A program made the translations under genes and the position numbers. 64,000 bases of DNA, taken from positions 6,572,001-6,636,000 of the forward strand of contig OZ020485.1 in the NCBI GenBank assembly GCA_963971405.1, given 5' to 3'. This DNA is from Psococerastis gibbosa (Eukaryota > Arthropoda > Insecta > Psocodea > Psocidae). Positions 9,734 through 20,284 of the stretch are shown in pieces (within the stretch, counting starts at the first letter, position 1; each line of letters opens with the position of its first letter). The notes under the pieces are model-generated. The model had not been told where the DNA came from and ran no database searches. It was given only the letters and a program-made list of their open reading frames with translations.

Positions 9734-11023
9734 ATGACCTCAAAACGAGAGTTTGTTTTGGCCGTAATCGATTTATACAAAGAGTTGCCATGCCTGTGGC
9801 AAGTATCAAATCCGGAATACCATGACAGAGTTAAAAGAAACGTAGCGTTGGAAAAAATTCTACTTCTATTCAAAACTGTCGATGAAACAGCAACGAAAGA
9901 CGTTGTAATTAAAAAACTAGCGGCCCTGAGGAGCGGCTTCAAAAAAGAATGGAATAAAGTAAGTAGGCCTAAATATACATATATCTCCATCGTACCATTT
10001 TTAATTGAAGACAAAAAAAAAAGTAAAGTAAATTATATTAAACCAGTAAATGTTATTTCCGAATTATTGAGCCAGTTCTTTGTTGATGGTAAAAAATCTT
10101 TTTTTCTTAGTAAATCTGTAATATGAGTGGGGAGAGCATTTATAATTTTCGTTGACAAGAAAACAGGCGAGAAAGTCGTGCGGCTTTTGGTGATGTTTGG
10201 GAAATAACTAATGTTCTGTACTGATCTTGTGTTGTAGTATTTAACGGAGGCTGGTGGTAGGCAAATTTTCTTATTGTGGACCAATTTTAACATTTCCCAG
10301 GTGTAGGTATGGTATTACAGGCTTTGTCCTGTTTCAGTACAGGCTATCAAAACCGCAACCATACCCCCAAAATTTTGTAAATCTATTGTAGACCCTAAAT
10401 TAATTTGTTACGCTTTGATTTAATCGATCCTACATATATTTTTCCTTGCGGTATGCAGTCACAATTATTATCGATGATAGAGAATTAAACTGAACCGTTT
10501 TGGATTTCTCGTTTAAATTATATTGTTGTGTTACCGTATGCTCAAGTCTAAGCTGCAATACATTTCTGTTTACCGCATTGAGAATAGATAATTCCACCTT
10601 GAGGTCAATGGACCTAGGCTAGATTAGGCTAACAGCTAATAATACACTACTTTTGTTGTTGTCTTGTTAGTGCTGACACTAAGTTTTCAATAAAGCACCT
10701 TATCGTTATTTCATATTACAATATATATTCTTTATAATACAGTCATTACTATAGAAAACGTATAGACTGTTATATTATTTGTTTATCTACTAGCCTATTG
10801 CTAACTTCTACCTATATATGAATTTTTCCTCTTGCTCTAGGTGAAAGCATCTCAAAAATCTGGTGCAAGTTCTGATGACATACATGTTCCCAAGTTATGG
10901 TACTACGATTTATTTTTGTTTTTAGAAGATCAAGAAACTCCAAGACCGGCTAGGAGTACTTCGTCGATCATTGACGAAATGCCTTTTGGTTATGATGAGG
11001 TATATATTATAAATTATGCGTAG
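9734..11023 (+). CDS. MADF-domain protein of the Harbinger element (two exons)
   Basis: Exon 1 is 9734-9958 and ends at a GTAAGT donor. Exon 2 starts at 10841 after TTGCTCTAG, phase 0 on both sides. The protein starts MTSKREFVLAVIDLYKEL, continues with CLWQVSNPEYHDRVKRN and then LRSGFKKEWNK. Exon 2 begins VKASQKSGASSDD and includes LWYYDLFLFL. This is a MADF (Myb/SANT-like) DNA-binding domain with the characteristic LW, Y and final aromatic-Leu segment. It then either runs to a stop at 11021-11023 or splices at 11000 (GTATAT). In Harbinger elements this partner helps the transposase enter the nucleus and bind DNA. The frame is intact. Confidence 0.85.
10033..10293 (-). pseudogene. Non-LTR reverse transcriptase tail fragment
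   Basis: The minus-strand frame shows YYNTRSVQ, then SRTTFSPVF and INALPTHI, the C-terminal tail typical of CR1/Jockey-type reverse transcriptases (Y/H-NTRS, R-T, N-x-LP). It lies within the MADF intron, so it inserted after the Harbinger element formed. The catalytic core is absent. Confidence 0.7.
10350..10447. repeat. Partial copy of the GGATCC-ended repeat family
   Basis: The core TTACGCTTTGATTTAATCGA followed by TCCTACATAT matches copies at 18.5, 43.3 and 47.1 kb. The ends are not preserved. Confidence 0.6.
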
Positions 11024-11032
11024 GGGTGCCAT

Positions 11033-11281
11033 CAAGGACGTAGCCAGGATTTTATTTCGGAGGGGGCTAACTACCAAGGGGTCGGGAGGGGGGAGGTATG
11101 GAATACCCCAGTAAAACGGGGGGTCCACCCCCGGAAATTTTTAAGAATTTACGTGCGAAAACACAGTTTTAGTGTTTTTAGAGGGAGAAAAAAAATTGAA
11201 GTGAAACATTAAACTGAACAATGCAATTTTTTTCATTTCGGGGGAGGGGGGGCTTCAGCCCCCTCCCTGGCTACGTGCCTG
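11033..11281. mobile_element. Non-autonomous hAT-type element nested in Harbinger
   Basis: Ends CAAGGACGTAGCCAGG and the complement of CAGGCACGTAGCCAGG are flanked by the 8-bp duplication GGTGCCAT (11025-11032 and 11282-11289). G-rich tracts lie at both sides. It belongs to the same family as the copies at 9050-9247 and 42501-42839. Confidence 0.85.
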
Positions 11282-11395
11282 GGTGCCATAGTAGGTCGAG
11301 GTAGGTCTCAAAAACTTAATGAAAATTTACCAACCCTTTAATTAACATTTCATTATGGTGATTATTGTTACATGTACGTATAGCGCATATTATAT

Positions 11396-12121
11396 TTAAA
11401 CTATTTCGTTTTGCCAGTAGACCTCTCCTTCCCCATTGAAGTACTCCGTGAACATTTCCCTCACTAACTTTGTTTGATTACTTGCATTACGCGGAACGGT
11501 TTCCAATGGGGTTAAATTTTGTTCAAAATTTAACGCATCGTCTTCGTCATCCTCTGTGAAGTATCGTGCACAATTTCTTCGTAGAAAATTATGCAGAATG
11601 CAGCACGTCAGTACAACAATGTCTATGTTATGCAAACTCAATGTTATGCTACTATGGAAAATTCGGAAGCGATTGGCCATTATGCCGAAAGCATTTGCAA
11701 CCACTCGTCTCGCTCTTGACAGTCTATAGTTGTGTATACGTCTTTCGTTATTCAATACTTTCTGACTGAAAGGCTTCATGAAATCGGGTCTGAGAGCAAA
11801 AGCCTCGTCCCCCACAAATACGTATGGCAATTCCATTAGAGATCCTTCAACTGGTTCTGCAGGAGGGATGTCCAATCGACCAGCAACGAGATTTTTATGA
11901 AACGTAGTGTTCTTTATTGCTCCACCGTCTGATACCCTTCCATTTGTACCTACTTCTCTCCCTTGCATCAGACAAGGAGGGCTAGGAGCATCTGTACATA
12001 CTCGTGCGTAGACATCCAAAAAAACCTGTTTCATAATCATAAAATTGGCAAAATCGGTACGCCCCACCAAATAGTAGGCCAGACTTTCGTTCGGGAGAAG
12101 GGGCTTTAACAAATGTGCCAC
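11396..12121 (-). pseudogene. Harbinger (HARBI1-type) transposase, catalytic Glu lost
   Basis: The frame of 241 codons carries the C-terminal half of a DDE_4 nuclease: GRVSDGG, LPYVFVGDEAF with the second catalytic Asp, SRARRVVANAFGI, then CCILHNFLRR. In active relatives the last block reads VVENAFG with the catalytic Glu; here that codon is GCA, so Ala. A good acceptor (AAGTAG) precedes TNGRVSDGG, so the true exon may start there, near 11955. The preceding residues do not resemble the usual N-terminal helix-turn-helix or first-Asp region, and I cannot find that region upstream. The product is predicted nuclease-dead. Confidence 0.85.
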
Positions 12122-12132
12122 CCCCGGCAGAC

Positions 12133-12812
12133 TCAGGGCCTCCGCCTCAACTTCTCAATCGCCATTCTGGCGACATTTGCGATTTCGACTTCTGACGACA
12201 AAAGCTTCAACTGGCGGAAGGTCAGAGCGAATCTAATATAGGAAGCACCCGTCAAGACAATTAAGTCTGATTTCAGCAGTTCTTTCAGCACCGGTTCAGA
12301 AATTTGCCTTAGTCTTTTCCTTCTCCTTCCCATGTATTTGGTCTTCAGAATTGAGTCGCAAATATGATTTAACGAGTGCTGCAAGTAGTAGACCAATGTT
12401 GATAATATGTCTTGGGATATTTCGGCCAAATTCACACCCGCATTTCTGGTTGTCCGTATTTTGAGGTCCACCAGAACTGCGACAAGTTCTGCGACTATTG
12501 CAAGATATTCGGATAGTCACTAATTATGGATTTCAGCACCGATCCGCGCTTTGGCATACTCCAAATTTCCCCACTTGCCACTTCAGATTTCACCTCTCTG
12601 TGTAACATTTTTACATTCTTAAATAAAGTTTTTATCTTAAAGCAGCCGATCTCTTCTCTGACCGCTTGCTCCAGCAAATTCATCCATGGAAACTTTATCT
12701 TTGCTCGAATCTTTGCGCTTACAGCAATTCGTATCTCCTCATCATTGGCAGATTGCTCCATAGGTTCCTGGGCACCTGTATCCCTCTCCACTTTGATGCG
12801 AAAATTTTTCAT
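12133..12812 (-). other. Unassigned minus-strand frames upstream of the Harbinger transposase
   Basis: Overlapping frames at 12812-12495 (starting MKNFRIKVERDTG), 12520-12296 and 12471-12133 lie inside the element on the transposase strand. The 12471-12133 frame has a basic stretch MGRRRKRLRQI. None shows the conserved motifs of a Harbinger N-terminus. They could be exons of the transposase transcript or a captured sequence. I do not recognise them. Confidence 0.35.
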
Positions 12813-13483
12813 CTTTGTGGATTGTGAGTAGGTAGATCAGTAAATGCCAATGGTGGAGCACTGTTCAAAAGGGAGACGACTGTCTGAGAGCTGCAGAGCC
12901 GGAAGAAGAAGCGACCTTATTTGTCCGAGCCACCACAATAACTACTCACTACTGAACTTCTGACTCAACTGAATCACTTCGTCTACAACTCCAATGCCTT
13001 TCTGACTTTCTGTATCTCAGCTTTGCTTTCAAAATTCACAGCGGTCAAACGGGACACATTTTTCCTTCTTCTGAGTTGTTTTTCAACTTTTCAAATTCAA
13101 AATATAAAAATATAAATAAAATATGTATTTTTATTTAAATACTGATACAATAATGACGTAGCAGTCATTCATTATTTTGTTTGACGTCATTGAGCAGACA
13201 GCCATGCATTCACATTTTGTTATTAGTATTTTATTCTAACTATAAACAAAAAAAACAGTACTAGATGAATTCGTTGGCGCGGTGAAATCGGCGCAGTCGT
13301 GTGTGGCCAGCTTTACTCGTATATACTATGACAGCATAGGCACATCAAAAGGCAATTTATTGGAGGGTTTAGCTTCGGTGTGAACACAGGTTTATAACAT
13401 ATTGCGGATATGCGGACTAAAATGCGATGATAACATTAAGATGGTTTAGAAAGTATAGAAATAATATTACATTTAACCCGAAG

Positions 13484-13915
13484 AGGGGGGCCCGGGGGTC
13501 TCCCCCGGGGGAAAAATTTGAAAATATGAACGCAAAATAGTGGGGTTTTAGGCCTACGCATTTTAACAGCAGTAAAGTATGGATTTGACAAAGTCTACAA
13601 AAGAATGCTTATTCATAAAAATTATATTGCATTTAACCGAAAGAGGGGGGCCCGGGGGTCTCTCCCGGTGAAAATTTTTGCAAATGTAACTGCAAAACAG
13701 TGGGGTTTTACGGTAAAGAAAGCTTGCAGAGGAATGCATATTCATATTGCGCCAAACAGGGGGACCGGGGTCTCCCCCGGGGGAAAATTTTGAAAATGTA
13801 AGTGCAAAACAGTGGGGTTTTACGGCAGGAAGGCTTGCAAAGGGATGCATATGCTTATTGCTCCAAACAGGGGGACCGGGGGTCTCACCCGGGGGAAAAT
13901 TTTTGAAAAAATAGA
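13484..13915. repeat. Four imperfect tandem G-rich hairpin units
   Basis: Units begin near 13484, 13643, 13757 and 13869. Each has a palindrome of the type CCCGGGGGTCTCCCCCGGG, then GGAAAATTTTTGAAAAT, then a GCAAAATAGTGGGGTTTTA segment. Spacing varies from about 112 to 160 bp. It looks like decayed tandem growth of a hairpin-bearing repeat. No coding. Confidence 0.75.
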
Positions 13916-14229
13916 TGCGAAATAGTGAGATTTTAAGATTTTAACAGCAGTTAAGTTTATAATTTACTTCGGAAGACATATTCATGTTATTTTTTTTTAT
14001 ATAAATTGGGGTACAGGTGTTACCTGTGTGCACTTAAGCCTATTGGCCTATTGTGCCCCATACAACAAAGTATCTACATCACTTTCTTGAGGCCTATCTC
14101 CCTCACGAGAGCCAGGATCTTGAGGGGATTCAGAAGTGGTAGGTCTTTTACATGTAACTGCAAGCTTTCCGAGCATGCTGCTCTTCTTCGTGCGATTGCA
14201 TCGCATCGCATCGCAGGTCCTCCGCACCT

Positions 14230-14784
14230 TCATTGCAGAATCTGCAAGACTATAGTTTTCTCCCTAAGAGACTCCAGATATTTAACCCCAGGACCAAAGA
14301 CGCCAAGGCCTGTTCTTGGTTTGGTACTTCCTAGCCTAGAGCCATCAGTATACCACTTGATTGTGTGACTATTGAGAATTCCTGCTGATTCGCAGCATTC
14401 TTTCATTGTCCCTAATATAGTTTCAAATTCCCTCCTAAAACAGTATTTTGGATGGATTCTATCGCTTGGCATATCCAAGCAGTGGTCAGACGTAGTCAAA
14501 GAGGCTGAGTCTCTCTTAATTGCCCTTCCACTCCTAGTAATGCCATTTCCGCTGAAGTTTCCACTGCAACATGGAGGGGTGGGAAGTCCAGTACTATCTC
14601 CATTGCTGCAGTGGGCCAGGATTACATAGCCCCTGTAAAGCATCATGTTAGAGAATACGGGCTTCTGAATGTAGCCATAATTTGGATTATTCAGAGAAAA
14701 ATTCTCATGTGGTTTGATTTTGCCATGTCCATGAAGCTGTATGGTTAGACTTGGGAAGAGATAGAAAATACCAGCAGGCAACAC
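14230..14784 (-). pseudogene. Non-LTR retrotransposon RNase H region
   Basis: The C-terminal part of this minus-strand frame reads CLDMPSDRIHP, then IKWYTDGSRLG and TGLGVFGPG. YTDGS with a following G-x-G-V-F is the first catalytic block of RNase H as found in I/R1/Jockey-type elements, and MPSDRI is the usual linker before it. The upstream part is degraded and the frame ends after this block, so the remaining RNase H motifs are missing. Confidence 0.72.
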
Positions 14785-14929
14785 ACAAAACCGGATAAAC
14801 CCCGGGATCTATCTCAATCCAACTCCGCCTTAACAAGGGTGGCCTCAGTCGGTGCGTCGGTAGCTCAGGGACGGCAGAAAATAAAGGGCGTGAGTAATAG
14901 GGCTTCACAGAGAACAACAGGTTATTCAT

Positions 14930-17900
14930 TCTAATTCAGTGGCGTTATATTGATACAATTCTTCTCGATATCACAATTAGACGGCTTCCGTCGCAACTCC
15001 ACCTCCAAAAGATAATGTCACAAAACAAAGCAATAAGACGGCGATCTAAGGAGAGCCTGAGAGAGGGATGTGGAGGACCATCCCAACCAGTACACTGGTT
15101 ACAAAACTGAATCCTAGGCCTCCACCTCTCTCTCTCAGAACACCCGGATCAGCACAAAATTTGAAAATATAGCCAAACAAAACTAGAGAGGTCCTGCCGG
15201 AAGCTCTTTTATAAACGAAATTAAATTATGGTAAGCAAATGGTGCCTACCGGACAGTCTCTCTAAATGGTAATTACAATTTAGTTCCCTACTGTGGAGGA
15301 ACGAGCTCTTCAGCCCAGAAGACGGAAAGCAACACTGGTTCTAAGAATCAGGGCGGCGAACCCTTTTCTCGACCCAATCATACTTTCCCCTCCCGGACCG
15401 AATCACTACCCTCCCGATGAGATAATTCTCTTACAACATTTTTAAAATTGGTACGGTACATCAGAAATAATACTGGATAAAACTTACATAAAACCGGCAA
15501 TCAGGATTACCCATACAGGATTAGATTTGAAGTGAAGGAAGAACGTTCTCGGCCTAGGACATCGTCCTCTGCCCGTTAAGCCTTTAGCCCATCGAAGCTG
15601 ATACCACCGCCGACGATCGCGGATTCCCCTCCCGTTCCTCGCTGTTCTGACCCATGATGGTTAGGTCACCACCGCCCATAACCATCCATAAAGCCATAGG
15701 AAGATTCCTAGGGTGACTCCCATAAAATGGGGAATCCTCTGGCGACGGTTAGATGTTACCCTTTCCTCTCTTCGCCCTATCCATCAGAAGCGTCTGTACC
15801 ACTTAAAAAAAAAAATGAATTGGCAGTCGGTTCTTCAATATCTCACTATGTCCTGGTCTCTCAGTTTGTAATAAAAAAATCTATCTGCTGTGTAAGTACT
15901 GTACTATTATGGAGACTAAAACTGATGATGTGAAGTGTCTACTATATTTACCTGAATGTAAATTTATAAACCGCTGATGATACTGTACTACTTTCTTGAA
16001 CAATTATAATTCTAACGCTTGTGAAAATTGAAAGGTTACATCCGACTTGCATATTTATAATTTATTAAATTCTATTGTATTTTACTATTAAAATATCTTT
16101 GCTTTACTTTATTCATGCATTAAGTTACTTATTAGACTTATATCGAGTTACTCCAAAGCGAACACCGCCCCTAGTACCTCGCAGGTGATAGGGTTTGCCC
16201 AACTAGCTAGCTCAGAATGGCAATGCGAACATGCAGTAGGGGCGGCCTACGCTCGCTGGCAGAAGCCATGAGACTTGCTTAACTAAAACAAAATTAACAA
16301 AATCAAGGTGAAGTGGAAGGGAAAGTCGGCCTATCCTAGATTGGAATAGTCCAAAGGAAGACAGCACTGCTCAGAGAACGCAGTAGGCCCTCCTGTGGCC
16401 TACTCCAACCCAAGGACTCTCCTAACCCCTTGCCGAGACCCCCCTTCCACCTCAGAACGTGGGTCTGCTTCGTCAAAAGAGGAAATCCGGTTATTTGATC
16501 CATAACTGCGGTTATTTTAGAGAAAGTATTCGTATAATGACAAAATATACTAAGTGACGGGGAAAAACCCCTCAGCGGGAGAGGTGCAGGGTCTGTCCGC
16601 GGACCTACCAAGACGCTCGTCACTGATCCACTCCTGGGGGAAGGAATGTACACTAGTCCATTGAGGGAGGAACCTCCATCCAAAACCGATCAGCATACAC
16701 CCCAACTCCCAGGACAGGATCAGCCACGAACGCCCTAATAAGGCCGCAGACTCGACCAAAACAGTACGGAATTAAATAGGCTATAATGCAAAGTGAACAA
16801 ATTATAAGAGGAAAATTCCACTGTTCCTTGACACAAGTGAGAGCTTCTGAGAGAGAGCAGGAAACGCGTACCGCTGAACAGTCCACTAAAAATGTCTAAC
16901 AAGGCGCCACTGGCCCAAGCAGTCTACTTGAACAATTCACACAACTAAAATCCCGGCAATGGCCAGAATGCCAGGGACGAACGCAATCGTCACCTTACCC
17001 AATACCTACCCCCCTCGCAGAAGCTCACACAAGGACAAGGAATGCGACTAAATAATTAACAAGTTAATGATGCTACTGGGTAGGACGCAGACAGGCTGCT
17101 CCGCCCTCTCGGAGATCGAACAAGAATGCTTGGAGAGCAACAGAACTTTACTACACGACTTTGGAAAAATGGCTTGATCTTACTTGAATTTGGAATTACT
17201 GCGGGGTATGAAGTTGGCTGGCTCTAGGTCTGACGAGTGCTGGTACATGACATCTGCAGGTCCGGCAGTTCGACTGCTTTCTCTGTACTGCAACCCCCAC
17301 AACTCCTGGTCAAATGGTGCTCAGTCTCATCTTGGGGCCATCTTCCGCCCAATCATGGTGTGGCGCCGTAGCCACCCGGCCCAAGGGCGACTCCCTTTCA
17401 CCACATAATGGTATAAAACCCAAAAAACGATCACAAAAAGAAAAAGCTCTCTTCCACCTCAAGGCTCAAGTTACGCCAGGAAAAAACAAGAACTCCGCTG
17501 ACACTCTCTTCATCGCTCTTTTCTGCTGCCTCTTCGCGCCAAATTCAAACACATTACAAGTTACATTTTGAAAATCACTTAATGTTTAATGGAGGCTATG
17601 GCCTTCTCCGTTCAAGAACTGGGTGATAATGTCGGCCCAATTTACCGCCTTCAAAGACAATAACTTTCTGCATAGAGGGCGCTGGCTTCGTTCGCGCCAA
17701 AATTTGTTATTAGTTTTAGCCAAGGAGTTTCTTTACAACTTAAAGGAGTCTGCTTGAAGTAATTGTCTTAAATTTCCTTATCGGTAGAACTTGACGGGTT
17801 ATCGCCTCTTGGGGAGGAAATTAACGATATTTTTGGAAAGATTCGGAAATTGGAACGAGATTTCCATGCCATGATTTCTAACCGCAATGTAATTGCTAAC

Positions 17901-18170
17901 ATCATTCGAGAATTGCCATCGATATCGTTTGCGGAGTTAAATCACAACAATTATGGAGACGTGTCGTAAACAAGCTGAAAATTTAGTATGTAATTTGGAA
18001 TATTTTAAAGGAATTATCTAATTCAGCGTTTCGACCCCTAAGGTCGGAATGAACTGATCGGTGACGGAAAATAACCGTTACAAAGCCATGACCAATGGTA
18101 TGGTTACAGCAGGAAAAGACAGGCAGCACATATTCATGTTACCGAACGAAGATTTATTTAATTCTCAATT
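14930..18170. other. Long stretch with no recognisable gene
   Basis: Only short frames without domains are visible. GC is higher near 15.0-17.5 kb than in the flanks, and fragments with proline and serine-rich translations look accidental. I see no terminal repeats or pol III boxes. Decayed mobile DNA is likely but unproven. Confidence 0.4.
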
Positions 18171-18177
18171 TTTCATT

Positions 18178-18240
18178 CGGGGGGGGGGGGGGGGGCTGCA
18201 GCCCAATAAGCCCCCCCCCCCTTTGCCTACGGCCTTGCGT
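18178..18240. repeat. G-tract element fragment
   Basis: CATTCGG followed by a long G-run, then a C-run and CCTACGGCCTTGCGTAGG. This matches the ends of the hAT-type G-tract family, but no duplication or full ends are seen. Confidence 0.55.
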
Positions 18241-18519
18241 AGGGCCACCAAATGTGTAAATCAATTGAAATCTCGAAATGTAACATTTTTCACCAGCGCT
18301 AACCTTTCCTTATACTACTGGTACATAGGCCTGTTGTATAAATAGGAAAGCAATTAGGGGTGAGGGCCTAGGGTTGCCAACTTTTTTTTCTCGAAATAAA
18401 GTAGGTACATATGACTTTTGAGGAGGAAAATAAAGGGTACAGTATTTAAAAAAAGCACTTAGCATATTTACTGTTAAATGAGTCAAAATCACGCCGAAAA
18501 TACACTGTAACACAAGGGC

Positions 18520-18678
18520 GAATACATGGGGGGCAGGGGGGTAGCTCCCCCCCCCCCAAATTTGGCAAATCATTTGTAAATTAATTTATTACGCTCTGAT
18601 TTAATCGATCCTGCATATGTTTTCCCTGTTTTGACCCACAACTACCCCCCCCCCCCCAATATACTGGATCCGTCCCTG
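18520..18678. repeat. GGATCC-ended repeat copy
   Basis: It shares the core ATTACGCTCTGATTTAATCG with the copies at 10.4, 43.3 and 47.1 kb and ends in CTGGATCCGTCCCTG after a C-run. The left end is degraded. Confidence 0.7.
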
Positions 18679-19159
18679 CTTTAGCATTGTATTGTAAATC
18701 CGGGGGGGGGGGGTTCGAATTACGACCTATTTACTATTTAAAACAATATTTTTTGAGGTTTTCGCAGAATTGTTTTTTTTTTTTTTTAATAGGTCTACTA
18801 GAAGCCTCTTCACACTGCAAATCTAAATTTATAATAGCTTATTTATAATTAAATTTATAAAAAGCTTTAAAAAATATTTTGCTTCTTACATGTTTCGGAT
18901 AAAGAGTATTTTTGCATAGGGGCCTACTCTAAATGACTTTCAGTTTGTACAGTACACACACATGAAAAAGAGTACAATACTCTGAAATAGAGTAGGCTAC
19001 GGTTGGCAACCCTAAGTGAGGCACAAAATGTTTGCTATCCGGATGAGGGGCCTGAACTTATTCGCATATCTGGTCTACTCAGTAAAAAAGGTCGAGTACC
19101 ACTGTTCTAAATTATCTTATTCTTTGTATCATCTAAGCTATACTGCAATCATAATGAGG

Positions 19160-19303
19160 GGACTGAAGAATCCGGGCAGATAGCGATGCAACTGTGGAAG
19201 TGTATGTAGTGCCAATGAAGATATCGACAGAAAATTAGTTGACGAAACGTTTGGATGCATTTTTCAAATTGACCACGGCCTCTCAGCCCGGATTCTTCAG
19301 TCC
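19160..19303. repeat. Hairpin-bounded repeat (copy 1)
   Basis: It is bounded by the perfect inverted pair GGACTGAAGAATCCGGGC / GCCCGGATTCTTCAGTCC. The interior AATGAAGATATCGAC, then TTGACGAAACGTTTGGA and GACCACGGCCT, matches the locus at 62344-62519. The pattern GAAGAT...GAAACGTTTGG is often seen near ends of Penelope-like or non-LTR elements. Confidence 0.65.
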
Positions 19304-19377
19304 ATTCAAATTTTAATATTGAATTTGGCCCGTCGATTAAAAATAGTTTAGATGAAGTCAAACTTACCACGGAGCTG

Positions 19378-19685
19378 ACACCTTTAGACCTATTGAAACA
19401 TTCCGCCATTGTCGTCTGTTTTTGCTGAGATGATGCAGATGCAGAGGAGGAAGGGAACAACTCGTCGTGTTCTTTTTTGTGCATCGCCTTCAAATGTTTC
19501 CTTAAACCACTTGTGCTTCCATAACTAGTTTTAATTTCCGTTCTTTTGTGCTTCTTCTTGCAGAGGAGGCACACTCCAAAATCCTTTGTGACCAAGTCAT
19601 AATATTTCCCAAATTTACTTTTGGACTTTTTTTGAGGGGGTCCTGATGCCACCTCAAACTCTTCCAATTCATCACTATCACTCAT
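19378..19685 (-). CDS. BED zinc-finger first exon (hAT-type)
   Basis: The exon begins MSDSDELEEFEV and carries a BED finger: FGVCLLCKKKHKR, then TSGLRKHLKAMHKKEH, giving C-x2-C and H-x4-H. A Ser-rich linker and a CFNRSKG segment follow. A consensus donor GTAAGT is at 19377-19372. This is the usual N-terminus of ZBED-like hAT transposases or domesticated derivatives. The next exon is not identifiable downstream; the sequence beyond the donor holds the hairpin-bounded repeat. It could be an orphan first exon. Confidence 0.7.
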
Positions 19686-19699
19686 TTTATACTATACTA

Positions 19700-20280
19700 C
19701 GTACACTGTAGGTTGTGACTGTTGGTTGGTACTGTTGTGAGGAACGATCGGAAACAGACTAATTGTGTTATGATAACATCGGATGCCCAAGACATGCTAA
19801 GGTGACGCGTAGACGTGCAGTCAGCAGCCTGACTATACATCCCTCCCCTTTTATTGAAAGAAAATAACCCATTGCAGCATCGGAATGTGCAATGGTGAAG
19901 AGTCAGCAACTACACCGTGTTTGTTTAACACTTGAAGCCATCTATTTCGCTCATATTCATTATTGTTACACTAGACTGTATCTGTGGTATGGCAGTATTT
20001 TAACGACCTTATCGTTATTCTTAAGGACTGACCCACACAATATCGCCCTGAGCACCCAGACAAGATAATTATGTTAAGCTTGCTTGCAATCAGTAAATCA
20101 ACCCTTTGGACAAATCAAAATATAAAAGTTATTATCCGGGACCGGGACTTTCGGGACCGGTACCGGGACATGATTGGTCCCGGTACCGGGCGAACACTAT
20201 TTGAGACTACGACAAAGTAGTGGAAATATATAAAATTTTCATAACCGTTATTATTAATGAGTCCTTAGTGAGATCTCCAT
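19700..20280. other. No gene seen
   Basis: It contains a short self-complementary stretch around 20136-20188 (GGGACCGG and GGTACCGG repeats). No coding signal. Confidence 0.4.
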
Positions 20281-20284
20281 CTTT

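Larger units (their letters stand above)
9419..13312. mobile_element. PIF/Harbinger transposon, both ends intact
   Basis: A 3894-bp element with perfect 16-bp terminal inverted repeats AGCTGGCCACACACGA, flanked by TTA at 9416-9418 and 13313-13315. A 3-bp TTA duplication is the PIF/Harbinger hallmark. Subterminal motifs of the type CGTGTGTGGGGAAACC recur near 9478, 9590 and (diverged) 9648. It carries a MADF gene on the plus strand and a DDE transposase on the minus strand, the two-gene layout of this superfamily. Nested inside are a non-LTR fragment and a hAT-type G-tract element. Confidence 0.93.

Noticed and set aside
14006-14368. Plus-strand 120-codon frame as a gene
   Set aside because: It is antisense to the RNase H remnant and its neighbours, with no motif of its own.
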